Source: CAZVNZ01 sp964628515 (GTDB lineage Bacteria; Bacillota; Clostridia; Christensenellales; Christensenellaceae). From it: a DNA stretch of 44,172 bases. Position numbers and translations under genes: made by a program. The first letter of the stretch is position 1; every line of letters begins with the position of its first letter. The stretch covers positions 1 through 44,172 of the forward strand of contig CAZVNZ010000024.1 of assembly GCA_964628515.1 (NCBI GenBank), read 5' to 3'. A model generated the notes under the pieces. It was not told the DNA's origin and did not search any database. It was given only the letters and a program-made list of their open reading frames with translations. Below, piece after piece: positions 7,701 through 14,627 of this stretch.

Positions 7701-9193
7701 TACAACTCCCAGTACCTCAAGCAGAGTATCATAACATTGTACTAAACCCGTCCGAGCATCAAAAAGAAATGGTGACAGCTTTAGCAGAGCGTGCGGAAAA
7801 AGTACGTGCAGGTATGGTAGATTCAACGATAGATAACATGCTTAAAATCACCAACGACGGCAGAAAACTTGCATTAGACCAACGATTGTTAAACGAATTA
7901 CTTACCGACGATGACAACAGCAAGGTTAGGGTATGTACTCAAAATATATTTGATATATGGCAAAATAACAAAGAAAAAAACCTAACACAACTGGTGTTTT
8001 CCGATTTATCCACACCCACAGAGGACGGCTCTTTTAATGTTTATGGTGATATTAAAGAAAAGCTAACAGCCAAAGGCGTTCCCTCAAGCGAGATTGCGTT
8101 TATTCACGATGCTAAGACGGACACTAAAAAAGCGGAGTTGTTTGCTAATGTGCGTAGGGGTAAAGTCCGTGTGTTAATAGGCTCTACCGCTAAAATGGGT
8201 GCAGGTACAAATGTACAAAATTTGCTTATAGCAGAGCATCATATTGATGTGCCTTGGAGACCTTCGGATATCAATCAACGAGAAGGTCGCATCATTCGGC
8301 AGGGTAATACAAACGCTAAAATACAGATTTTTAGGTATGTTACAGAAAATACATTTGACAGCTACATGTGGCAAACCATAGAGAATAAGCAGAAGTTTAT
8401 CAGCCAAATTATGACGTCAAAATCCCCCGTGCGTTCTTGCGAAGATGTGGACGAGTCTGTGCTTACATATGCTGAAATAAAGGCACTTGCAACAGGTAAT
8501 CCCCATATTAAAGAGCGTATGGATTTAGATATTGATGTTTCACGACTAAAGCTACTAAAAGCCAATTATCTAAGCCAAAAATACAGTATGGAAGATGCAA
8601 TAATTAAGAGCTATCCTGCACAAATACGCCAACTTGAAGAAAAAATCGCAGGGTATATTGCGGACAAAAATCATCTAACACAAAACAGTGTGGTTGACGG
8701 GTTTTCGTCTATGGTGATTAATGGTGTTAAGTACACGGAAAAAGCAGATGCAGGGGCTATTCTTTTAGAAATATGCAAAAATATGAAAAGTGCGGATATA
8801 TCAGAGATTGGCAGTTATCGTGGGTTTAATATGATGATATACTTTGATACATTCAGCAAGACCTTTAAGCTGGATTTAAAGCACACATTAACCTATGTGG
8901 TAGATTTAGGCACGGATATTCACGGTAACATCACAAGAATAGACAATGCTCTTGAAAGTATTGACACCAAGCGGTTATCCTGCGAAAAGATGCTTGAGGA
9001 CACTAAAGCACAAATGCAAACTGCTAAAGTGGAATCGGAAAAGCCTTTTGTGTATGAAGGGGAGCTTGCAGAAAAATCAGAAAGATTAGCCGCACTTGAT
9101 GCTTTGCTTAATATGGACGATAAACAGGGGGCGGTGATGGACGGTGAGGTGGAGGAAGTTGTGGTTAGAGAGAGGGTTGGGGTGGAGAGGTGA
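1754..9193 (+). CDS. Giant ICE protein: ArdC/LtrC-like domain, N6-adenine methylase and SNF2-type helicase
   Basis: A 2479-aa protein started at ATG 1754 after AAAGGTAGGAAACC. Residues 1-240 are an ArdC/LtrC-like DNA-binding region (FLKSSAWLYKYPFHKQLLIH, then W-x-N-K-G-A-K-G-I). Residues about 256-372 are a low-complexity linker that overlaps tnpV in another frame. Two related modules follow (about 395-480 and 600-690; each has FL-x-x-EY-x-x-GG). The methylase has ILEPACGVGNF near 1013 and NVPFGNY (an NPPY variant) near 1078. The helicase has VGAGKT near 1684, VDEAHSF near 1846, ATGTPISNS near 1897 and REGRIIRQGN near 2176, ending in a coiled-coil tail. Such proteins are thought to modify and unwind element DNA during transfer. 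All key motifs look intact. Confidence 0.9.
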   Translation: MATKLEKLTNLAHDHAQNLTKSVDNWTEFLKSSAWLYKYPFHKQLLIHAQRPNATACATIDVWNNSLNRWVNKGAKGIAIIDDTTPTPVVKHVFDVSDTHNSGDIPFVLWQMKQGYEEKIIEELTDHFGEIESTGNFYGDIILVVKNTVQDNISDYAQPITELKHAFLQILQCSVLYTALHRLGYDASKYVTNEDFNALKHFNTYNRVTTLGTANADISEMILRQIERSVKTLDKVAQKEEVVQNDTITQKGGFKNGDNLHKAGGLSHSRLNIGGNTQKHRQVRNDAEKLPYAPQQSNVQRTADEWQANITLSGDRQPSKTADTADNKSTDESTRRNRATESHRPNEVDRADEQHQSPSGRIGVDGDSQQLNIFKGADQSASFVSQGIIDEVLCNGSNARHSPHRICAYFKKSKTDNAKFLKQEYQTGGKGYIIDGSKISVWFSDEGIHIHQGESAKNSPLTLTYEEAENRISKLLNTGKYMSGEDYAKVDDIEKDHIANYLCDIWSDDFGGLPEKFGPRLFPQVTNKIKGFLENKTQLAQLISEYEERLKQPLDKHYHNVQVFLQELKDYALTNKEFPPQTYIANHQRFITQDEIEMLIKRGGGIQQSKMRIYEYFEKEKDAYKRASFLSHEYGIGGASPGLFNVDDSHENHDSKGLSLSRGSITKPYAKVLLSWKQVAKGVATLIAKAEYLTPKEREYYPKYLRETQQARLTAQQERYEAEALRQTAEKLTQQAESKRANGKYVFSLGDAVYMGNSTRTILGISDEVITLNDPKYPLFTEDMPREKFESRLRENPLNDGFIVENSAETVNVVPEVATKTNELLHFDNIQNIDLSTYKDGDDVGYDKNGVLHTVRKMGNITYTTQTVDIIPTKNGWVYENSTAPQTPKQTETAPQNYIITDDNLGYGGAKTKYKYNIEAIKTLQLTEKENRNATPQEQEVLAKYVGWGGIPQAVDESNTSWANEYLELKGLLTNEEYISARESTLNAHYTSPTVIKAIYSFIEKTGFSTGNILEPACGVGNFLGLLPQSMSNSKLYGVELDSITARIAKKLYPLASIEQGGFENTQFQEQFFDVAVGNVPFGNYGVSDAKYDKHNFLIHDYFFAKTLDKVRPGGIIAFVTSSGTMDKKNNSVRKYLAQRAELIGAIRLPNNAFLANAGTSVVADILFLQKRDRVMDIEPNWIFLDKTQEGYSINSYFTQNPHMVLGEITTESTQYGNSEITVKAIEGRDLGEQLQIATESLSAHITDFEHDDIEENTTFIPADPNVRNFSFVIVEGEIYFRENSRMNKTDATLTAQNRIKGMIGIRDCARKLIEAQLEGAFDDEIQDLQHKLSTLYDSYTKQYGLLNSRANNMAFSDDSSYALLCSLEILDENGNLQRKADMFVKRTIRHQTEITHVDTSSEALVVSLSEKAQVDLPYMAKLTGKSEEETAKELEGIIFKDPKSENKDGKPHYITADEYLSGNVRKKLSEAKSAGEGFAVNITALEGVQPKDLTASEIDVRLGATWLPPKIVEQFIHETLKPTWYAKEKLRVHYSTYTANWNIEGKSADTGNVTITTTYGTKRVNAYKILEDSLNLRDVRIFDKTTDAEGKEIRVLNKQETMIAQQKQQLLKTEFAQWVWKDAKRREQITTLYNEKFNSNRPREYSGSHIRFVGMNPEIELKPHQVNAVARILYGGNTLLAHVVGAGKTFEMVAAAMESKRLGLCQKSLIVVPNHLTEQIASEFLQLYPSANILVATKKDFETANRKKFCGRIATGDYDGVIIGHSQFEKIPMSFQRQCHILEEQLKEITEGIQEIKRNRGERFTIKQMERTKKAVKLKLDKLNSTVRKDDVVNFEELGVDKLFVDEAHSFKNLFLVTKMRNVAGLAQTEAQKSSDLFMKCRYIDELTGGKGIVFATGTPISNSMTEMYTMQRYLQYDVLVQKGLHHFDAWASTFGETITAIELAPEGTGYRAKTRFAKFYNLPELVGMFKEVADIQTADMLQLPVPQAEYHNIVLNPSEHQKEMVTALAERAEKVRAGMVDSTIDNMLKITNDGRKLALDQRLLNELLTDDDNSKVRVCTQNIFDIWQNNKEKNLTQLVFSDLSTPTEDGSFNVYGDIKEKLTAKGVPSSEIAFIHDAKTDTKKAELFANVRRGKVRVLIGSTAKMGAGTNVQNLLIAEHHIDVPWRPSDINQREGRIIRQGNTNAKIQIFRYVTENTFDSYMWQTIENKQKFISQIMTSKSPVRSCEDVDESVLTYAEIKALATGNPHIKERMDLDIDVSRLKLLKANYLSQKYSMEDAIIKSYPAQIRQLEEKIAGYIADKNHLTQNSVVDGFSSMVINGVKYTEKADAGAILLEICKNMKSADISEIGSYRGFNMMIYFDTFSKTFKLDLKHTLTYVVDLGTDIHGNITRIDNALESIDTKRLSCEKMLEDTKAQMQTAKVESEKPFVYEGELAEKSERLAALDALLNMDDKQGAVMDGEVEEVVVRERVGVER
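2520..2867 (+). CDS. tnpV: TnpV-family transposon-encoded protein, nested in the helicase gene in the +1 frame
   Basis: A 115-aa protein starting MEITYTKQGDYLIPDL, with a textbook AAGGAGG ribosome site 8 bases before ATG 2520. Further landmarks are GKYGMMRKSYLMRH, LNGKLTSHLAE and ATDQMKWIGLMNNI. These match the TnpV family, first named in clostridial mobilisable transposons such as Tn4451, whose function is unclear (possibly an accessory or excision-type protein). It lies wholly inside the helicase gene, one base out of register, and both frames are open throughout. A terminator-like hairpin follows 9 bases after its stop. Recognition is strong; the oddity is the double coding. Confidence 0.85.
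   Translation: MEITYTKQGDYLIPDLILEETPKNIGKYGMMRKSYLMRHNKAMYNALLMNGKLTSHLAETDSQARQQIQQITKAQMKAQGVTEQLKATDQMKWIGLMNNIKAQAEELVLMEIVNS
2876..2902 (+). terminator. Terminator-like hairpin behind tnpV, inside the helicase gene
   Basis: AAAGGAGCGGAT (2876-2887) pairs with ATCCGCTTCTTT (2890-2901) across a CA loop, ending in a T tract. It begins 9 bases after the tnpV stop, where a terminator would be expected, yet it is also translated in frame as part of the helicase. Activity is unknown. Confidence 0.5.
3612..3642 (+). other. Second in-frame terminator-like hairpin inside the helicase gene
   Basis: GACGCTT (3617-3623) pairs with GAGCGTC (3630-3636) over a 6-base loop, followed by six T (3637-3642) and preceded by an A tract. 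It encodes part of the conserved KRASFL-x-HEYGIGG segment, so its terminator appearance may be coincidental. Confidence 0.35.
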
Positions 9194-9212
9194 GGTGGGT
9201 TAAGTTATCCTC

Positions 9213-9262
9213 ATAAGGCGGATTAATTGTTGACCGGATAAGGCGGATTAATTGTTGACCGG
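9213..9262. repeat. Two perfect tandem copies of a 25-bp repeat
   Basis: The unit begins ATAAGGCGGATTAATTG and ends TTGACCGG; copies are at 9213-9237 and 9238-9262 and are identical. They lie exactly where the DUF4143 reading frame loses homology. Repeated sequences of this flavour occur at the ends of IS21-family elements, so this may be a remnant of an insertion sequence end. That origin is inferred. Confidence 0.6.
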
Positions 9263-9739
9263 TATCGTGGAGTGCTCTCAAACTGCATTGCAAGTGCGGA
9301 TAATACGTAGTTTTCGCCTAACGCTCCCTTAAACTCTGTAAACAGCCTGTTTCCTTCTGTGATGGCGGTTGGTGATAGTTGCGACATACGTCGAAGTAGC
9401 CCTACATCAACCGAATAAAGCTTAAATGCACTTAAATCATCATAAGCGGAAAGTGGCAGTTTGGGTGGGGTACTGCGATATATTTTATATGCTAAGTTGG
9501 CATCAAAAAGCCATTGATAGATTTTCAAGTATCCTTTTAGGGCCTTTTGTGGTTTCAAAAAACTGCTTAAATTCGGGATTTTCGTCAAAATTAAAGTAGG
9601 AAACATTCTCATGTTGTTCACACCCAAACGCTTGCAAAATCCAAGTTTTGCCCACCTGCCTAACACCCTTAAGTATAAGTGGTTTACGATATTTAAAGCT
9701 CTTACAAGCTATTAAATCATTCATTATTAAGCGTTTCAC
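9263..9739 (-). pseudogene. Broken AAA ATPase of the DUF4143 family
   Basis: A GTG start at 9739-9737 follows a GGAGG site. The first frame (to about 9510) gives RKPLILKGVRQVGKTWILQ, the Walker A of the AAA/DUF4143 ATPases. The reading then shifts frame near 9510-9530 into WLFDANLAYKIYRSTPPKLP and LYSVDVGLLRRMSQL, the characteristic DUF4143 part. Roughly 200 residues between ATPase core and DUF4143 domain, and the end of the protein, are missing compared with the usual length of about 400. The remnant stops at the 25-bp tandem repeat. It is clearly non-functional, an old cargo gene eroded by deletion. Confidence 0.85.
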
Positions 9740-9759
9740 ATTGCACCTCCAAGCTTTTT

Positions 9760-9793
9760 GTATAATAGTGTGGGATTAATCACACTATTATAC
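9760..9793. repeat. Perfect 13-bp inverted repeat upstream of the broken ATPase gene
   Basis: GTATAATAGTGTG (9760-9772) and CACACTATTATAC (9781-9793) are exact reverse complements around an 8-base centre. Each arm contains a TATAAT- or TATTAT-like box, and the repeat lies just upstream of the minus-strand GTG. It could be an operator, a divergent promoter pair, or an insertion-sequence scar. Nothing else recognisable is seen up to the promoter at 9921. Confidence 0.5.
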
Positions 9794-9920
9794 GTTTCAA
9801 CGTGATTATTGGGATTTGTCCAGTTGAGCGGTTGTTTGTAAGCTTTTGTGAATTTTTGCAGTTTAGAGTAAAGTATGGCTGTTTTGCTTATTGTTGGGGC
9901 TAAGTGGTAGGGGGGTAGTG

Positions 9921-9950
9921 TTGATATGTTGGTTTGATTTGTGGTATAAT
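9921..9950 (+). promoter_or_regulatory. Candidate promoter for the GmrSD-like gene
   Basis: TTGATA (9921-9926) and TATAAT (9945-9950) are 18 bases apart, about 140 bases before the coding start. The gap between neighbouring genes suggests this defence gene has its own promoter. The rest of 9951-10092 shows no gene. Confidence 0.45.
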
Positions 9951-10092
9951 TTGGTAAGCATTAGTGTGGGTGAGATGTTTTTGATTTTGGTTGGTTAACC
10001 AGTAATTAGAGAAAGCAACAAGAAATCATTTTAATACGACAACGGTAGTTATAAGATACAAAATAAATATTTGGTGATTGGGAGATTAAAAT

Positions 10093-11940
10093 ATGGCTAA
10101 GAACATTGAACCTAAACTTCGAAAAATCGGAGATTATCTAAAGCTTGAAAAGGATACTGTTTTTACTATACCGGAATATCAACGTGCATATTCTTGGAGC
10201 ATAGAAAACTGTGATAAGTTATGGCAAGATATAAATGATTTCATTGTTAGTGACAGCAAGGATAGATATTTTTTTGGAACAATCATCATTAATTGTCAAA
10301 ATGATGATACCAAATACGGGCTTATAGATGGTCAGCAAAGAACAACCACTTTTTTGTTGTTAATTAAGGCATTGCTTGTTAGAATTAATGTGACAATTGG
10401 AAAGACTTCAAATGATGAGGATGCAATAAGCCTTTGCCGAGGATTGCAGGAACGCAGAAGAAGAATTATGGGAATACTTTACAAAGTTGAAACGGAGGAT
10501 ATTTCGGATAAACCAGACCAAGTGAAGGATGCTGAAATTTGTAAGAGAACAATTATTCTTGAGAATTTCTCTATAAATGAGCAGTATAAAACAGAGTTGG
10601 AAACTATACTGCAAGCAACCGATTACGACGGAGCTGAAGTGAATGTAATAAAAATCAAATACAAACAAAAAGACAATCGGTATTCAAACTTTTTTCGCAA
10701 TTATAAATTTTTTTACAATAAAATCGGTGAATTATCAGATTCTCAATTAAACAGTGTAGCAAAATCAATTACCGATAATTGTGAAGTTATAGAAATAAGG
10801 AGTTGGCAAGTTGAACAGGCTATTACCATGTTTAACTCACTTAATTCAGATGGATTGCCACTTTATGACTCGGATATTATCTCTGCAAAACTGTATGCTG
10901 AGGCGGAAAAAGAAGGAAAGCAAAAACTGCTTTCGGAATTATGGAAGCAGTTGAATGAACAAATAAACGAATTGGATGAAATTGGCATTGCCGATATAAA
11001 CTCGATACTGATGCAACATATGTATCACACTCGTACTATCAACAGGGAGATTATAAGTGATTCAGGTTCGATTAATGTTACTACTCCCGGATTGAGAAGA
11101 TATTTTACTGAGATTAATAAAAAACCTATCAGCGAACCCATTGTGATGTGTAACGATATGATAAACTTGGTTAAAGTTTGGAAAAAAGTCTCACAATACC
11201 CTCTTATGAGGGTCATACTAAAATTTAATGAAAACATAAAACTTTTTTTAGCTAGTTATTTTTATAGATTTATAGATGAAGAAGTAACGGAAGAATCTAT
11301 ACATACAATTCTTGAAAGTATGCTTCGCCTTTTTGTACTTCTTGAACTTGTAGATGTTGGTTACTCCAGTAAGTATTTCAAAACATTTCTTTTCGGGGCA
11401 GAGATAAAGCTTGCGGATAAAAGTGTTTCTTCCGAGGTTATAAAAAAAGACTTTGACGAGCATATCCGTACTAATTGGAATAAGGATACAATAAAAACTG
11501 TAATACAAGACTACGATGGTAATATTCTTGTATATCTTAACGAATACCTTTTTGCTAAAGAAAGAGGTAATAGATTTATGCTGGGTTCTAAATATGATAT
11601 TGAGCATATTATGCCATATAGTGGAAATAATCTTCCGGAAATTAGAAAGGATGCCAAAATTGACAGTGAAGAAGAATTCAAAGGTATAGTGAATAAATTA
11701 GGCAATAAAATTCTTCTTGAGGAGAAAATTAATAGATCAATAGGTAATGAATGGTTTAGAACTAAGGTTTCAACAAAACTTGACAGCAAAACCGGTTATA
11801 TTGACAGTGCCTACCCAATTGCTTGTGCCTTAGTTTCTACATATAAAAACGAAAGTAAACCATACTGGACAAAAGATGATATCTTGACTGCTACAATAGA
11901 AACAAGTAACAGAATTGCGGACTTTATCTTTGGGAACTAA
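10093..11940 (+). CDS. GmrSD-like DUF262-DUF1524 protein (type IV restriction family)
   Basis: A 615-aa protein. The N-terminal DUF262 domain has FTIPEYQRAYSW near residue 23 and IDGQQRTTTFLLL near 80, the ParB/sulfiredoxin-like NTP-binding signature of GmrS. The C-terminal DUF1524 domain has the HNH-type DIEHIMPYSGN near 504 and LGNKILLEEKINRSIGN, as in GmrD. GmrSD enzymes use NTP to cleave DNA with modified cytosines, for example glucosylated phage DNA; relatives act in other anti-phage systems. It stands alone with its own promoter and terminator between the helicase and primase genes, so it is cargo. Its substrate cannot be read from sequence. Confidence 0.88.
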   Translation: MAKNIEPKLRKIGDYLKLEKDTVFTIPEYQRAYSWSIENCDKLWQDINDFIVSDSKDRYFFGTIIINCQNDDTKYGLIDGQQRTTTFLLLIKALLVRINVTIGKTSNDEDAISLCRGLQERRRRIMGILYKVETEDISDKPDQVKDAEICKRTIILENFSINEQYKTELETILQATDYDGAEVNVIKIKYKQKDNRYSNFFRNYKFFYNKIGELSDSQLNSVAKSITDNCEVIEIRSWQVEQAITMFNSLNSDGLPLYDSDIISAKLYAEAEKEGKQKLLSELWKQLNEQINELDEIGIADINSILMQHMYHTRTINREIISDSGSINVTTPGLRRYFTEINKKPISEPIVMCNDMINLVKVWKKVSQYPLMRVILKFNENIKLFLASYFYRFIDEEVTEESIHTILESMLRLFVLLELVDVGYSSKYFKTFLFGAEIKLADKSVSSEVIKKDFDEHIRTNWNKDTIKTVIQDYDGNILVYLNEYLFAKERGNRFMLGSKYDIEHIMPYSGNNLPEIRKDAKIDSEEEFKGIVNKLGNKILLEEKINRSIGNEWFRTKVSTKLDSKTGYIDSAYPIACALVSTYKNESKPYWTKDDILTATIETSNRIADFIFGN

Positions 11941-11979
11941 ATCCCCCCACTCCCAAACAAAAACCAACCACCCCCAAAA

Positions 11980-12008
11980 CCCCGATGCACTCACATCGAG
12001 GTTTTTTT
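11980..12008 (+). terminator. Rho-independent terminator after the GmrSD-like gene
   Basis: CCCCGATG (11980-11987) pairs with CATCGAGG (11994-12001) with one mismatch and a 6-base loop, followed by seven T. Confidence 0.75.
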
Positions 12009-12045
12009 AACACCCCCCAAAATTCAAAAGAAAGGACTAACGCCA

Positions 12046-12951
12046 ATGACATACGTAACCCCAAACCAAATAGCAAAAGCAAAGCAAATAGACATAATAA
12101 CCTACTTCAACCAATACGAGCCGGGAGAGCTGGTGCGTATTAACAACAGAGTTTACACCACACGCTCCCACGATAGTTTAAAAATATCCAACGGAATGTG
12201 GTGTTGGTGGTCAAGGGGTGTGGGCGGAAAAACCGCACTTGATTATTTAATAAAAGTACGTGGACTGGCATTTACAGATGCGGTGGAATATCTATCAAAC
12301 TGCCCTACACCTATGCACTTTCCTCAAGAAACCGTAAAGGCAGAAGAACAACGAATATTTAAGTTGCCAAAAGCATATAAAAACAACTACCAAGTAATTG
12401 CGTATTTAATCGGTCGAGGAATAGATAAAAAGCTACTGCACAAACTAATATCGGAAAATAAATTATACGAAGATGAACATCACAACTGCGTGTTTGTGGG
12501 GTTTGATGTGTGTAAAGCGAAATATGCAATGCTAAGGGGTACTCACTCAAATTTTATGATGGATGTGGAAGGCAGCGACAAACGGTTTGCCTTTTTTTTA
12601 TCTCAAAATGAAAATACAGATATTTTGCAGGTGTTTGAAAGTGTTATTGATTTACTTTCCAAGCTGTCAAGGGATAAAAACCGCCATATATCGGGGCATT
12701 ATCTGTCAATATCGGGGGTGAGCAGGTACACAAAAATACCTGTTGCCCTTGAAAGTTATTTAGAGCGTAATCCTAAAATTCGATGCATTAATATTTGTTT
12801 TGATAATGATGATACGGGCAAACAAGCATCACAAACACTAAAAGAACTCTTGCAAGAAAAATACGACGTACAAATTTTAGTGCCACCAAAAGGCAAAGAC
12901 TGGAACGATTGTTTAGTTTTGGAAAACAAAATAAAGGAGGAGCAAAGATGA
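12046..12951 (+). CDS. DUF3991/Toprim primase-like protein
   Basis: A 301-aa protein. The N-terminal part (about 1-90) has the DUF3991 pattern, with MWCWWSRGVGGKTALDYLI near residue 50. The C-terminal part is a Toprim fold: QVFESVIDLLSKLS near 200, then INICFDNDDTGKQA near 247 carrying the metal-binding D-x-D, and GKDWNDCL near the end. Proteins of this type are found in most clostridial ICEs and plasmids and probably prime synthesis of the complementary strand after transfer. Its stop overlaps the parM start as ATGA, so the two are translationally coupled. Confidence 0.85.
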   Translation: MTYVTPNQIAKAKQIDIITYFNQYEPGELVRINNRVYTTRSHDSLKISNGMWCWWSRGVGGKTALDYLIKVRGLAFTDAVEYLSNCPTPMHFPQETVKAEEQRIFKLPKAYKNNYQVIAYLIGRGIDKKLLHKLISENKLYEDEHHNCVFVGFDVCKAKYAMLRGTHSNFMMDVEGSDKRFAFFLSQNENTDILQVFESVIDLLSKLSRDKNRHISGHYLSISGVSRYTKIPVALESYLERNPKIRCINICFDNDDTGKQASQTLKELLQEKYDVQILVPPKGKDWNDCLVLENKIKEEQR

Positions 12952-13822
12952 TTAAAATAGGTATAGATAACGGAAATTTCAATACCAAGTCAAGCGAGGG
13001 AATGTTATACGCATCAGGCTTTTCGGTAAGTAATTCACCTGTGCTGTGTCTTGAAAATCAACTGGAATACGGCGGAAAATATTATGCTGTGGGTGAAGGG
13101 CGAATGAGTGTGCAAAACGATAAAACGGTGGACGACGATGTTTTTATTCTGACATTACCGGCAATAGCTCATGCAATGGAAAAAGCGCATTTGCAACAAG
13201 GAAATATTGCTCTTGGAGTGGGTTTGCCAATTTCCCTGTACGGTCCGCAAAAAACTAAATTTGCACAGTATTTTTCAAGAGGTAAAATATCTTTTAAATA
13301 TGCAGGGAAAGATTATCAGGCAAATATTTGTGAATGTAAAGTTTTTCCCCAAGGATATTCCGCAGTTGTAAGGTATTTTGAATCTATTCGCAGTTATGCA
13401 AGCTTAGCCCTTATAGATATTGGCGGTTATACAGTGGATATTATGCGGTTTCGATATGGAAAAGCAGATAAAGAGAATTGTCGCAGTTTGCCTTTAGGCA
13501 CCATCACAATGTTTAACAGCATTAAAAACGAAATGATGAAAGAAAATATTAACATTACGGATACCCAAATTACCGATGCTTTTTTGGAGTTTCGGAGCAT
13601 TTGAAACGCAACTATATTTTCGATATTATACACAAAAAAAGTGTTGAATACACCAAACATTTATATAACGCAGTTGGAGAAATGGGTGTGGATTTACAAA
13701 ATCCCGTTGCGTTTGCAGGGGGTGGTGCTCAAATCTTAAAATCACAATTAAAAGAGGTGCATTGCGTGCAAATACTCAATAAATTTGCCAATGCCGAAGG
13801 CTACAAGGTGTTGTTGGGGTAG
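12948..13822 (+). pseudogene. ParM/StbA-type actin-like partition protein, split by a -1 frameshift
   Basis: The ATG at 12948 has a GGAGG site (12936-12940) and overlaps the primase stop. The first frame gives IGIDNGNFNTKSSEG (phosphate 1 loop of actin-like ATPases), GVGLPISLYG and LALIDIGGYTVDIM (phosphate 2 region), ending at a TGA at 13602-13604. Homology continues in the -1 frame from about 13587 (GVSEHLKRNYIF) to AFAGGGAQIL, the adenosine-binding motif, stopping at 13822. The switch lies at T6 (13580-13585). The joined product would be about 290 aa, near normal for ParM-like proteins that push plasmid copies apart. It could be a mutation, a sequencing error or programmed slippage at T-TTT-TTG. 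Confidence 0.75.
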
Positions 13823-13827
13823 CGGTT

Positions 13828-14100
13828 ATGAGGATACGCCTTGCATTTAACATAGAAAACGCAAAACATGAAAAGGCTTTAAAAATACTGCTTTCAAAGC
13901 ACCCTCACGATAAAACGGATTTTATTTCGGATTGTATAATTGAATACGAAAAAGATATTCGTGGAATTGTTAAACAAGCGGTGCAAGATGTACTTGAAGG
14001 TGGGGTTATTTCTACGCAAAAACAAGAAGAGCAAAAAGAATTTAAAAGAGTAGACTCACTTTGCCAAATTCCTAAAGAATATATAGATTTAGATTGGTAG
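13828..14100 (+). CDS. ParR-like centromere-binding partner (putative)
   Basis: A 90-aa protein directly after the ParM-like gene. Its start (MRIRLAFNIENAKHEKALKI, then LLSKHPHDKTDFISDCII) looks like a ribbon-helix-helix domain, typical of ParR adaptors that bind the partition site and cap ParM filaments. The C-terminal tail, acidic and ending EYIDLDW, would suit the filament-contacting end. Assignment is from position and fold pattern; sequence identity in ParR families is low. A terminator follows immediately. Confidence 0.6.
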   Translation: MRIRLAFNIENAKHEKALKILLSKHPHDKTDFISDCIIEYEKDIRGIVKQAVQDVLEGGVISTQKQEEQKEFKRVDSLCQIPKEYIDLDW

Positions 14101-14101
14101 C

Positions 14102-14123
14102 GGACGTAAAACGTCCTTTTTTT
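14102..14123 (+). terminator. Rho-independent terminator after the partition genes
   Basis: GGACGT (14102-14107) pairs with ACGTCC (14111-14116) over AAA, followed by seven T. Confidence 0.8.
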
Positions 14124-14247
14124 ATGGATAAAAATATATAACAGGACACAATATGTCCAAGGTAGGATTAAATTAAGTATAAATTTACGGTTATAAAAAT
14201 GCCAACTAAAAGGCTAAATTATGTAAAAGGGAATTTGTAGCAAGCAC

Positions 14248-14291
14248 GGACTTTTGACGGCAAAAGTCCAACTTGTTAGGGTGACCCCTAA
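14248..14291 (+). other. oriT: Candidate origin of transfer (oriT)
   Basis: Two inverted repeats lie just upstream of mobC in an otherwise gene-free stretch (14124-14318). GGACTTTTG-ACGG-CAAAAGTCC spans 14248-14269, and TTAGGG-TGAC-CCCTAA spans 14276-14291. MOBP-type relaxases with a MobC partner nick at such a site next to their own genes, usually close to an inverted repeat and a G/C-rich run. The nick position cannot be fixed from sequence alone. Confidence 0.6.
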
Positions 14292-14318
14292 AACCCCTTA
14301 AAGCTAAAAGAGGTGGAA

Positions 14319-14627
14319 ATGTTAAAAAACAGAAACATTAAAATAAGCGTTAGATTAAGCGAAACAGAGCACATGCAATTAAAAACTAAGGCAGAAAAAG
14401 CCGGTTTGAAAAACGAGCCTTTTATCCGTTCGCTAATATCAAACATAAAACTGCAAGAAAAACCCTCGGAAGAATATAAGCTACTGCTAAGGGAATTATC
14501 CGCCATAGGTAACAACATAAACCAAATTGCACGAGTAGCAAATTCTTGCGGAAGTGTGGAGAAAGCACAACTTGTGGCAATGCGAAGCAGGATTGACGAG
14601 TTGTGGGAAAAGGTGAGGTACGGGTAG
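14319..14627 (+). CDS. mobC: MobC mobilisation accessory protein
   Basis: A 102-aa protein. The start is ATG 14319, chosen because AGAGGTGG lies just before it. It begins with a ribbon-helix-helix-like strand (RNIKISVRLSETEHMQLKTK) and ends with the MobC signature RELSAIGNNINQIARVAN. MobC binds oriT and helps the relaxase melt the nick region. Its stop overlaps the relaxase GTG start by one base, so the two are coupled. Confidence 0.9.
   Translation: MLKNRNIKISVRLSETEHMQLKTKAEKAGLKNEPFIRSLISNIKLQEKPSEEYKLLLRELSAIGNNINQIARVANSCGSVEKAQLVAMRSRIDELWEKVRYG

Noticed and set aside
9223..9666. Open minus-strand frame that could be called an independent gene
   Set aside because: Its start overlaps the ATPase frame and its protein-like part begins mid-domain (WLFDANLAYKIY), so it is the C-terminal piece of the broken DUF4143 gene.
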